DNA from: JBGPFS01 sp041483455
Lineage (GTDB): Bacteria > Chloroflexota > Limnocylindria > Limnocylindrales > CSP1-4
Length of the DNA stretch: 14,339 nt
Assembly (NCBI GenBank): GCA_041483455.1
Contig: JBGPFS010000043.1
Span: 1-14,339, forward strand
Reading direction: 5' to 3'
The notes under the pieces are model-generated. The model made no database searches. It was not told the origin of the DNA and was given only the letters and a program-made list of their open reading frames with translations. Position numbers and translations under genes: made by a program. Below are positions 6,373 through 13,451 of this stretch, one piece after another. Position 1 is the first letter of the stretch; every line of letters begins with the position of its first letter.

Positions 6373-9027
6373 TCAGCGGCTGGGCGCGGGGGTCGCCCGG
6401 TGCTCCCGTCCCCGGCCGAGCGGCCACCAGCTCACCTCGCCGAGCAGCGCGGTGAGCGCCGGGACCAGGAGACTGCGCACCAGGAACGTGTCGATGAGCA
6501 CCCCGAGCGCGACGGCGACGCCGGCCTGGAAGAGGATCTGGAGCTGGCCCGAGATGAGGGCCGCGAACGTCCCGGCGAGGATCACCCCGGCGGAGGTGAT
6601 CACGGTCCCGGTCCGGATCGAGGCCACCCGGATCCCGGCCCGGAGCTCACGCGTCGCCGCCTCCTCGCGGACCCGGCTCATCAGGAAGATGTTGTAGTCG
6701 GATCCGAGCGCGACGAGCAGGACGAAGACGATCAGCGGGATGAAGTAGTTGACACCGGGCTGGCCGAGGAGTCCCTGGAAGACGAGCGCCGCCAGCCCGA
6801 GGCTCGTCCCGTACGAGAGGAGGACCGAGAGGACGAGGTAGACCGGCGCGACGAGGCTGCGGAGGAGGAGCACGAGGACGAGGAAGATGCCGGCGACGGT
6901 GATCAACGCCACGTGCCGGAGGTCGCCGTCGATCGTCGTCTGGATATCGGCGAACTCGGCGGTCGTCCCGCCGACGTAGGTCCGGATCGGCACGCTCCCC
7001 GCGAGCTCGGCCGAGCCAAGGGCGGTCCGCACCTGGCGGACCGTCGTGAACGCGGCCTCGGCATACGGATCCGCCGCCGTGACGACGTAGAGCCGGGCGA
7101 CGTCCCGGCCCGGCGAGAGGTACGTCGCGAGAAGGCCGGCCGCGCTGCCGGAGGCCTGGCCCGCGCTCGATCCGGCCGCGCTCACCGGGATGAAGAGATC
7201 GTCGGACCGCCCGGCGAAGGTCGCTCCGAGGGTGGCCAGCTCGGTCCGGAGGCGGCCCGTGAGGCTCGCCAGCGGCGCGGCGAGCTGGGCGACCCTGAGC
7301 GGGTCGCGCGGCTCCGGGAGGGCCTGGATCGCGACCACGGCCGCGCGCTCCGCGCCGAGGTCGCGGACGACCCCCTGGAAGGCGGATCCCGACGCGACGT
7401 CGGGGAACGCCGCGCCGAGCCCCGCGAGGTAGGCGGCGGCCGCCTCGAGCCGGGTCGCCGTCGCGGGCTTGAGGAGCTCGGCCAAACCAGCGGCCGGGTC
7501 GCCCGGGACGCTGAAGCCCTCGGCCATCGTCGCCAGCTGGACCGACGGCCGGAACGCGTCCAGCGGCGCGCCGGTCCCGGCCGGGTCGACCAGGCTCCGC
7601 ACGGTCTTGACGCCGGGAACGGCGCGGAGCTGTCTCGTGGCCCGGTCGAGGAGGGCCACGCCGGCCGGACTCGAGAGATCGGTCCCCGGCGCCTCGATGA
7701 GCGCGGTTACCGGCAGGAGTTGGCCGCGATCGACGTGCTGGGCCACCGCGTCGAAGCCGATCCGGGCGTCGGATGTCGCCGGCAGCTCGCTCAGGACGTC
7801 GAAGCTGGTCCGGAGCTGCGAGAGGCCGACCAGGGGGAGCGCCAGGAGCACGAGCACGCCGGCACTGAGGAGACCCGGGCGGGTCGTGATCAGGCGCGCG
7901 ACCGCGGCCCAGACCCCGGTCTCGGCCGGCTCCCCTTCCCGCCCGATGGGCGGCACCATGGCCGCGTGGCGCGGCCAGAAGAGGTGGCGCCCGGCGATCG
8001 AGAGGAGCGCCGGGGCCAGCGTCAGACCCGCCACGAGCGTCACCACGATGGCCAGCGCCAGACCCGGTCCCATCCGGTTGATCAGCCCGAACCGCCCCAC
8101 GGCCATCGCGCTGAGGCCCACGACCACCGTCGCCGCGCTGGCCGTGATCACCGCGCCGATCCGTCCCACGGTCACGATCCCGGCCTCGCGCCGCTCGTGT
8201 CGGCCCAGCTCCTCGCGGAACCGGGAGATCAGGAAGATCGTGTAGTCGGTGCCCACGCCGAAGACGAGGACGACGATGAACGAGTCCATCAGCGACGGCA
8301 GCTTCCAGCCTGCCTCGGCCACGACGCCGAGCAGGCCCCGGGCGGTCACGAAGGCGGCGCCGATCGTCAGGAGCGGGACGAGGGCCGCGATCGGGGCACG
8401 GTAGATCAGGAGGAGGATCGCGATGACCAGGACGATCGTCACGAGCGTCGTCCGGTCGGTGCCCTCGACGATCGCACTGAGGTAGTCGCGGCCGATCCCG
8501 GCCGCGCCGGTCACGTGCGCCGCCAGGCCGCCAGGGGCCGTGGCGGTGAGCCGGGCGCGGATGGCGTCGACGCCGTCGTTCGCGCTCCGCTGGAACGGGG
8601 CGACCCGCAGCCGGACCGAGACGAGCTCGAGCTGGCCGTCCGGACTCCGGAACATCGAGACGAGCTCGGGCTGGGAAGCCGCGGTCGCCACGCCGACCAC
8701 GATGTGCCGGATGGCCTCGGGCGCCTCGGCCGAGAGGAGCCAGGCGGCGACTTCGCTCGCGTAGGCGTGATCGGCAGCCGTGAGGCCGGTCCTGCGGACC
8801 AGGACGATCGTGGCCGTGCCGGCCGACGACTCGGTCGGGAAGGCGCGGGCCAGGACATCGCGGGCGACGATCGAATCGACGTCGGAGGGCAGGAAGCTCG
8901 ACTCGTCGGCTGCACCGACGACCGACAGCTTCGGGGCCAGGGTGGCCGAGAGCAGGGCGACCGCGAGCCAGGCCAGGACGACGAGATAGCGCGCGCGGAT
9001 GACGATCCGGCCGAGCGATTCGAACAT
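6373..9027 (-). CDS. MMPL/RND-superfamily transporter
   Basis: An 884-residue inner-membrane transporter of the MMPL type, which exports lipids, siderophores or other hydrophobic compounds using the proton gradient. The fold is duplicated. Each half has an N-terminal span (about 12-30 and 386-402), a large extracytoplasmic domain (about 35-190 and 405-700) and five clustered spans. The proton-relay motifs are clear: GVGTDYTIFLISRFREE (257-273) and ALGSDYNIFLMSRVREE (about 769-785), each with the Asp-Tyr pair. The second extracytoplasmic domain is rich in Ala/Gly/Ser. The ATG at 9027 has only a weak GGCAGG ribosome site but agrees with the family N-terminus (FESLGRIVIRARYLVV). No accessory or regulator gene is adjacent, so the substrate cannot be inferred. 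Its tail faces the YwiC-like gene. Confidence 0.95.
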   Translation of the reverse strand: MFESLGRIVIRARYLVVLAWLAVALLSATLAPKLSVVGAADESSFLPSDVDSIVARDVLARAFPTESSAGTATIVLVRRTGLTAADHAYASEVAAWLLSAEAPEAIRHIVVGVATAASQPELVSMFRSPDGQLELVSVRLRVAPFQRSANDGVDAIRARLTATAPGGLAAHVTGAAGIGRDYLSAIVEGTDRTTLVTIVLVIAILLLIYRAPIAALVPLLTIGAAFVTARGLLGVVAEAGWKLPSLMDSFIVVLVFGVGTDYTIFLISRFREELGRHERREAGIVTVGRIGAVITASAATVVVGLSAMAVGRFGLINRMGPGLALAIVVTLVAGLTLAPALLSIAGRHLFWPRHAAMVPPIGREGEPAETGVWAAVARLITTRPGLLSAGVLVLLALPLVGLSQLRTSFDVLSELPATSDARIGFDAVAQHVDRGQLLPVTALIEAPGTDLSSPAGVALLDRATRQLRAVPGVKTVRSLVDPAGTGAPLDAFRPSVQLATMAEGFSVPGDPAAGLAELLKPATATRLEAAAAYLAGLGAAFPDVASGSAFQGVVRDLGAERAAVVAIQALPEPRDPLRVAQLAAPLASLTGRLRTELATLGATFAGRSDDLFIPVSAAGSSAGQASGSAAGLLATYLSPGRDVARLYVVTAADPYAEAAFTTVRQVRTALGSAELAGSVPIRTYVGGTTAEFADIQTTIDGDLRHVALITVAGIFLVLVLLLRSLVAPVYLVLSVLLSYGTSLGLAALVFQGLLGQPGVNYFIPLIVFVLLVALGSDYNIFLMSRVREEAATRELRAGIRVASIRTGTVITSAGVILAGTFAALISGQLQILFQAGVAVALGVLIDTFLVRSLLVPALTALLGEVSWWPLGRGREHRATPAPSR

Positions 9028-9129
9028 GGTGCCTGCCGGGTGGGGTTGACCCGTCCAGCGAACCGCCCGCCCCGCTGTGCCTCCAAGTGCCGAGCGGACC
9101 GAAGGCGTCCTGATCGGTCACGGAACGCA

Positions 9130-9160
9130 GAACAGCGGTGCCGCCGCGGCACCGCTGTTC
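9130..9160 (-). terminator. Strong hairpin terminator after the four-span membrane protein gene
   Basis: A perfect 14-bp stem (9130-9143 with 9147-9160, arm GAACAGCGGTGCCG) closes a 3-nt loop 54 bp after the stop of the minus-strand gene ending at 9215. On the minus strand the RNA continues UGCGUUCCG, with scattered U but no true U-tract, as is common in high-GC bacteria. It would separate that gene from MMPL downstream. Confidence 0.65.
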
Positions 9161-9214
9161 GATCGTGCGGCCGGCCGCCCGGACCGGCGAGCCCGGTCCA
9201 GGCCACCCGCACGG

Positions 9215-9667
9215 CTACTTCTTGGCGAGGATGTCGCCGACGACCGGGAAGCCCCGCTCGGCGGCCCCGAAGGCTTTCCGAACCTCGGGCGTGTTGAGGT
9301 AGTACATGACGATGCCGGCCACGACGACGGTGACGACCAGGTTCGTGAACCCGTACCCGCCCCCGACGAGGAACTCGAGGGCGGTGACGATGACGTTGGC
9401 CGCCATGAGGTAGAACCCGAGCTGCCAGGCCCACGGCTTGAGCATCCAGAACCCGTAGGCGAGGGCGAGCTCCACGACCGCGAGGACGAGGAGCACGAGG
9501 CCGATCAGCGACAGCAGCGCACCGAGGCCGCCGAGGACGGTCGCCACGATCGCCCCGCCGAAGACGATGGCGAACCCGCCCAGGATCCCGAAGATGCCCC
9601 CGATCAGGGCCAGGATCGCCAGGACCGTGACCCCCATGGGCCGCTCCTGGCTTGTTCCTCCCATCAT
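9215..9667 (-). CDS. Small four-span hypothetical membrane protein
   Basis: A 150-residue protein with four hydrophobic spans at about 12-38, 42-70, 80-102 and 108-124, a short polar N-terminus (MMGGTSQERP) and a soluble tail (LNTPEVRKAFG... to DILAKK). The RPMGVTVLAILALIGGIFGILGG opening resembles small membrane proteins often annotated as DUFs (for example DUF2127-like) in archaea and high-GC bacteria. The role is unknown and the family match is only by eye. The ATG at 9667 has a very good GGAGGT site 7 bases upstream, which rules out the longer frame to 9871. A promoter at 9756-9784 and a hairpin at 9130-9160 make it a single-gene unit with a leader of about 80 nt. Confidence 0.75.
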   Translation of the reverse strand: MMGGTSQERPMGVTVLAILALIGGIFGILGGFAIVFGGAIVATVLGGLGALLSLIGLVLLVLAVVELALAYGFWMLKPWAWQLGFYLMAANVIVTALEFLVGGGYGFTNLVVTVVVAGIVMYYLNTPEVRKAFGAAERGFPVVGDILAKK

Positions 9668-9755
9668 GCGCGAAACCTCCCGACAGCCCGGCATCCGACA
9701 GAGACTCTGGTCGCGGCCGGTCGGGTCCGGGTAGTCCCCCGAGGCCGGTGGAGCC

Positions 9756-9784
9756 TTCATACCGTACGCGGAAGCGAATAGCAA
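9756..9784 (-). promoter_or_regulatory. Sigma70-type promoter for the four-span membrane protein gene
   Basis: On the minus strand TTGCTA (9779-9784) and TATGAA (9756-9761) are separated by exactly 17 bp. The first matches TTGACA in four of six positions and the second TATAAT in four of six. This is the best promoter I see in the window and lies in an unusually A/T-rich patch for this DNA. Transcription would begin near 9749, just after the end of the glycosyltransferase gene. Confidence 0.6.
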
Positions 9785-9819
9785 GGCGGACCCGCCCCAG
9801 CGGCCGGACGGCTCGAGCC

Positions 9820-11076
9820 TCAGTCGGGGGCCAGGAGCGGGGCGATCCGCTCCCGATAGACGGCCTCCCACGCGTACCTCGACCGGACCTCCCGGGCGAG
9901 GAGCCCGAGCCGATCCGCATCGACGCGCTCGAGCATCCGGGCCGAGATCTCGGCCGGGTCGTCGTCGGGCCCGATGTAGAGCGCCGCATCGCCGGCCAGC
10001 TCGCGGAGGGTGGGCAACCCGGTGCAGACGATCGGGAGCCGGTTGGCCGCCGCTTCGAGGATCGGCAGGCCGAAGCCCTCGTCGCGGCTCGGCAGGAAGA
10101 GGACATCCGCGAGGTGGTAGAGGTCATCCACCATCGCATCGGGTGGCGGCCCGTGGACCTCCTCCGACAGGAACCACGCGCAGCCATCGAGCGCGAGCGC
10201 CCGGCGCAGCGCGAGGAGCTGCTCCAGGTACGCTCGCCCGGACCGGTGGTGCGGGTCGTCCGGCCCGGTGACGATCAGGCCGGCCGGACGTCCGATCCGG
10301 CGCATCTCGGCCAGCACCCGCAGGGCGAGCTCGATGTTCTTGCGCGGCGTGATCCGCGAGGGCATCAGCAGGAGTGGGAAGGCGCCCGACAGATCGGTCC
10401 GGGCGATGAGCTCCGTGGTGCGCCGTTCGAGCCGCCACATCTTCGCCAGGTCGACGCCGTTCGGGACGACCGCGATCTTCTCGGGCTCGATCCCGGTGAG
10501 CGCCGCGAGCTCGACCCTTCGGCCCTCGGAGACGACGACCTGGACGGCACCCGGCCAGGGTGTGCGAAGGAGGTCCCAGGGCGAGCCCGCGTGGAGCGTC
10601 GGCCGGTAGTGCGACGCTGCCCAGGCAAGGTCGTGATGCCAGAGGATCAGTCGAGGAGACCCGGGACGATCCATCACCTCGCGCAGCGCCGCGGTCAGGG
10701 CCAGGTTCAGATTGAGCGAGCACACGTTGTGGGCGATCAGGACTTCGCTGCCGAGGAGAGCGGCGTCGAGCAGCGCCGAGATCGTGGCCACGATCTCGGG
10801 GAACTCCGCCGGCACCCGTCCCGCGTCGAGCTCTCGATGAAGGCGCTCGATCGCGGGGTGGCGTGGGTCGATCAGCGGGATCTCCACGAACCGGACCCGC
10901 GGATCCGGGGCAGCTCCACGTCCCGCGATGACGCGGACATCGTGTCCGGCATCCGCGAGCAGGACCGCCTGCCGAGCCAGCACCCGCTCCACGCCGCCGA
11001 CCACCGGTGGAGTCGCGTAGTGCACCAGGGCGATCGCGAGCTTCGCGCGATCCGAGCCGCCGTCGCCCGCGCTCAT
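9820..11076 (-). CDS. GT4-family glycosyltransferase (second gene of pair)
   Basis: A 418-residue GT-B enzyme that would transfer a sugar from a nucleotide-sugar donor to an unknown acceptor. The acceptor domain shows HYATPPVVGGVERVLARQA (19-37, with the GGVE motif), HNVCSLNLNLALTAAL (116-131) and WHHDLAW (146-152). The donor domain shows VVPNGVDL (203-210), PSRITPRKNIELAL (239-252) and DEGFGLPILEA (332-342), the ExFGxxxxE motif that binds the donor. The ATG at 11076 shares one base with the stop of the preceding gene (TGATG), so it is translated by coupling; a longer frame to 11178 overlaps that gene and is rejected. Donor and product cannot be read from sequence. Its neighbour shares the same acceptor-domain motifs, suggesting successive steps on one glycan or glycoside. 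Confidence 0.9.
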   Translation of the reverse strand: MSAGDGGSDRAKLAIALVHYATPPVVGGVERVLARQAVLLADAGHDVRVIAGRGAAPDPRVRFVEIPLIDPRHPAIERLHRELDAGRVPAEFPEIVATISALLDAALLGSEVLIAHNVCSLNLNLALTAALREVMDRPGSPRLILWHHDLAWAASHYRPTLHAGSPWDLLRTPWPGAVQVVVSEGRRVELAALTGIEPEKIAVVPNGVDLAKMWRLERRTTELIARTDLSGAFPLLLMPSRITPRKNIELALRVLAEMRRIGRPAGLIVTGPDDPHHRSGRAYLEQLLALRRALALDGCAWFLSEEVHGPPPDAMVDDLYHLADVLFLPSRDEGFGLPILEAAANRLPIVCTGLPTLRELAGDAALYIGPDDDPAEISARMLERVDADRLGLLAREVRSRYAWEAVYRERIAPLLAPD

Positions 11077-12413
11077 CACCGTTCTCCGAAACACTCCGCC
11101 AGCAATGCGCTCAGGCGCCGTTCGAGGACGGCGAATGAGAAGTGGCGCCGGGCGAGCGCGTAGTTCGCCTCCGCCCAATCGGCGGCGAGGGCGCGGTCCT
11201 CCAGGAGCCGCCGGGCCTCGCGGATGGTCGCCCGGCTCACGTAGTTGTCGAACTCCACGACCCGGAAGCCATGGGGCTTGATGTCGATCTCATAGATCGA
11301 GTAGCGGTTCACCACGAGCGGTCGGCGGTGGTAGATGGCCTCGAGGAAGGCGTTCCCGAACCCCTCGATGGCCGACGGATACGTCACCAGGTCCGCCTGC
11401 GGGTACACGTCGGCCAGGGAGTAGACGCGCCGTCCGTCGGCCGTCGTCGTTCGGGCGCTGCCGACGATCTCGGACTCGAACCGGACGTGGACATCGAGCA
11501 GGTGCGCGAATTCCCGGACCCGCTCCGTGTAGTCCCCGCCCTCGTCGTCGTCCGCGTGGGAGATGACCAGCGTGGCCGGAACGCCGAGCCGACGCGTCAG
11601 CTCGATCGCGTGCTCGATGCCCTTGCGCTGGATGATCCGGGTGGGCTGGAGGATCAGGTACTCGTCGGCCGGGACACCGAGGTCGGCGCGGACGCCGCGG
11701 GCATAGTCGTCCGGTGGAGGCGGTGGACTCTCGAAGTCCATCACGTTGGGGATCACCCGTGAGGTCAGGCCGGTGCGCGATGCCAGCTGGTGCGCCTGAA
11801 CCGAGTTGATGACCACGTGACGCACCGACGGCAGCCACGGAGGAAAGGCGGCCGCGATGTAGTCGCCGACGCTGTTGACCGCGAAGCGCTGCCGCTCCCA
11901 GGCGAAGTCGTGGTGATGGGCGATCACCGGGATCCCGGTCTCGGCGATCACCTCCGTGATGGCCAGCCCGAGCGGGAGATTGAGGGGGATCGCCAGGGCG
12001 TTCTCGACGACCAGCAGGTCGAGATCGAAGTCGCGGATGAAGGTGTAGAGCTCGCCCTTGAGATGCGCTCGCAACTCGTGGATCCGCCCCGTGACGGTCG
12101 GCGGGCGAACATACGGCGAGAAGTAGTCGCGCCGCTTGATCGTCGGGTGCTCGGCGTCGGCGGCCGCGGTCACGTCCCAGGTACCCGAGAACGCGACCGT
12201 GTTGATCGCGTCGATGTCGGGGTGACGATAGAACGCCTCGGGCGTCAGCCGACTCCGCTCCGTCGGCCGATCGAGCTGGCCGGCGAAGTAGTAGCACGAG
12301 TGGCCCAGCCGCTCGAGGACCGCCGCCCACTTCGCGGCCTCCAGGGAGACGCCGTCGGTCCCGGAGAGGCGGGTCGCGACGATGCCGATGCGGCGATCGC
12401 CGTTCGCATCCAT
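11076..12413 (-). CDS. GT4-family glycosyltransferase (first gene of pair)
   Basis: A 445-residue GT-B enzyme. The N-terminal domain starts with IGIVATRLSGTDGVSLEAAKW (9-29) and contains VENALAIPLNLPL (136-148) and AHHHDFAW (165-172). The donor domain has VIPNVMDF (220-227), LQPTRIIQRKGIEHAI (255-270) and AIEGFGNAFLEA (348-359), carrying the donor-binding ExFGxxxxE. The GTDGVSLE opening recalls glycosyltransferases that some annotations link to mannosylglucosylglycerate-type compatible solutes. I recall this only loosely and do not assign it. The ATG at 12413 has no Shine-Dalgarno but sits seven bases after a -10 element, implying a leaderless transcript. Frames extending further upstream run antisense through the DegV gene and are rejected. 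It forms an operon with the next glycosyltransferase. Confidence 0.88.
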   Translation of the reverse strand: MDANGDRRIGIVATRLSGTDGVSLEAAKWAAVLERLGHSCYYFAGQLDRPTERSRLTPEAFYRHPDIDAINTVAFSGTWDVTAAADAEHPTIKRRDYFSPYVRPPTVTGRIHELRAHLKGELYTFIRDFDLDLLVVENALAIPLNLPLGLAITEVIAETGIPVIAHHHDFAWERQRFAVNSVGDYIAAAFPPWLPSVRHVVINSVQAHQLASRTGLTSRVIPNVMDFESPPPPPDDYARGVRADLGVPADEYLILQPTRIIQRKGIEHAIELTRRLGVPATLVISHADDDEGGDYTERVREFAHLLDVHVRFESEIVGSARTTTADGRRVYSLADVYPQADLVTYPSAIEGFGNAFLEAIYHRRPLVVNRYSIYEIDIKPHGFRVVEFDNYVSRATIREARRLLEDRALAADWAEANYALARRHFSFAVLERRLSALLAECFGER

Positions 12414-12420
12414 CGCCGCA

Positions 12421-12449
12421 AGCGTACGTCGCGGGGACCGGCCTGTCGA
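12421..12449 (-). promoter_or_regulatory. Promoter of the glycosyltransferase operon, probably leaderless
   Basis: On the minus strand TCGACA (12444-12449) matches TTGACA in five of six positions and lies 17 bp from TACGCT (12421-12426), which fits TAnnnT. Only seven bases separate the -10 from the ATG at 12413, so transcription should begin at or within a base of the start codon. This agrees with the absence of a Shine-Dalgarno. Confidence 0.5.
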
Positions 12450-12463
12450 AGCTCGCGGCTCGC

Positions 12464-12478
12464 CCCGCGGTCCGCGGG
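12464..12478. promoter_or_regulatory. 15-bp palindrome in the glycosyltransferase/degV divergent region
   Basis: CCCGCGG and CCGCGGG flank a single T, a perfect odd-length palindrome lying at the -35 position of the putative degV promoter. It could be an operator, but a G/C-only palindrome is weak evidence in DNA of this composition. Confidence 0.28.
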
Positions 12479-12484
12479 CGGCCG

Positions 12485-12490
12485 TATGAT
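12485..12490 (+). promoter_or_regulatory. -10 element for degV
   Basis: TATGAT matches TATAAT in five of six positions, 32 bp before the GTG start. The transcript would begin near 12497 and include the GGAGAGGCAGGAGG ribosome-binding stretch. No good -35 hexamer is seen at 16-18 bp; that position is occupied by a G/C palindrome. Confidence 0.42.
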
Positions 12491-12522
12491 CGTCGAGCGG
12501 GGAGAGGCAGGAGGAACCCACG

Positions 12523-13380
12523 GTGCGTATCGCGGTCGTCACCGATTCCACCGCGGACCTGACGCCCCAGGCGGCGGCAGCGGCCGGGATACGGGTGGTG
12601 CCGCTGTTCGTAGGCTTCGGCACGGAGGAGTTCCGGGCCGGGGTCGACCTCTCGACCGAGGAGTTCTGGACGCGGATGCTGGCTCCCGACGCACCCTTCC
12701 CGGCGACCGCCGCGCCGTCGCCGGGAACGTTCCGGGAGACGTTCGAGGCCTGCTTCACCGAGGGCGCCGAGGCGATCGTCTGCCCCACGATCGGCTCGAA
12801 GCTGTCGGCCACGTTCCAGAGCGCGACCCTGGCCGCCCAGGCGCTGCCGGACCGCGAGATCCACGTCATCGACACGGGATCGACGTCGATGTCGACCGGG
12901 ATCCCGGCCCTGCTCGCCGCCGAGATGGCGGCGGCCGGCATCCCGGCGGCCGAGATCGCGGCCACCCTCCGGGACCGCCTTCCCGACATCGAACTCTTCG
13001 TCGCCGTCGACACCCTCGACTACCTCAAGAAGGGCGGCCGCCTCTCGGCGGCGCAGGCCGCCATCGGCACGATGCTCTCGGTCAAGCCGATCATCACGGT
13101 GCGCGACGGGATCGTGGTGCTGGCGGAGCGGCCGCGCACCCGGGCCAAGGCCCGTGACCGCGTGATCGCGCTCGTCACCGCGCGGCCGCTCGAACGCCTC
13201 GCGATCCTCCACACGCCGACGAGCGCGCCCGAGGAGGTCGAGGCGTTCCGCGCCGCACTCCTCGCCCGGGTGCCCGGCGGGATCGATCCGGCCCGCGTCT
13301 CCGTCGGGCTCATCGGAGCCTCGACCGGCCCGCATCTCGGCCCGAACCTGATGGGCGCCGCATTCCTGCGCCGGCGCTGA
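12523..13380 (+). CDS. DegV-family fatty-acid-binding protein
   Basis: A 285-residue cytoplasmic protein of the DegV/FakB fold, which binds a fatty acid. In Firmicutes FakB presents it to the kinase FakA for phosphorylation. Typical motifs are VVTDSTADLTP (5-15), the loop TAAPSPGTF (62-70) with the Ser-Pro-Gly ligand contact, GSKLSATFQSA (91-101, family LSGTYxSA with Ala for Gly) and DTLDYLKKGGRLS, followed by GPHLGPN near the C-terminus. The length is standard. The GTG at 12523 has AGGAGG eight bases upstream. No FakA-like kinase gene is in the window, so whether it works in fatty-acid activation or another lipid role is open. It is divergent from the glycosyltransferase operon and convergent with the ABC permease. 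Confidence 0.93.
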   Translation: MRIAVVTDSTADLTPQAAAAAGIRVVPLFVGFGTEEFRAGVDLSTEEFWTRMLAPDAPFPATAAPSPGTFRETFEACFTEGAEAIVCPTIGSKLSATFQSATLAAQALPDREIHVIDTGSTSMSTGIPALLAAEMAAAGIPAAEIAATLRDRLPDIELFVAVDTLDYLKKGGRLSAAQAAIGTMLSVKPIITVRDGIVVLAERPRTRAKARDRVIALVTARPLERLAILHTPTSAPEEVEAFRAALLARVPGGIDPARVSVGLIGASTGPHLGPNLMGAAFLRRR

Positions 13381-13407
13381 GGAACCGGCGGCCGACGGTG
13401 ATCGCGT

Positions 13408-13448
13408 CGCGCTGGGCCGGGCTCGGCGGGGCTGTCCGGCCCGTCGCG
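13408..13448. terminator. Possible bidirectional hairpin between degV and the ABC permease
   Basis: GGGCCGG (13414-13420) pairs with CCGGCCC (13436-13442). After a 2x2 internal loop the stem continues with CGCG (13408-13411) and CGCG (13445-13448). It fills the 71-bp gap between two convergent genes and could end both transcripts. It has no T-tract, and its 15-nt loop is fairly large. Confidence 0.4.
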
Positions 13449-13451
13449 GCG

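Noticed and set aside
6400..9297. A 965-codon plus-strand open frame opposite the MMPL gene, longer than the gene itself
   Set aside because: Its translation is charged low-complexity sequence (runs of Arg, Glu, Asp, Gly) with no domain, and the minus strand encodes a clear MMPL transporter. Long antisense frames are expected at this GC content.
12413..13013. A 200-codon N-terminal extension of the first glycosyltransferase
   Set aside because: The extension is antisense to DegV and lacks any fold signature, while ATG 12413 directly precedes the conserved first strand of the GT-B domain.
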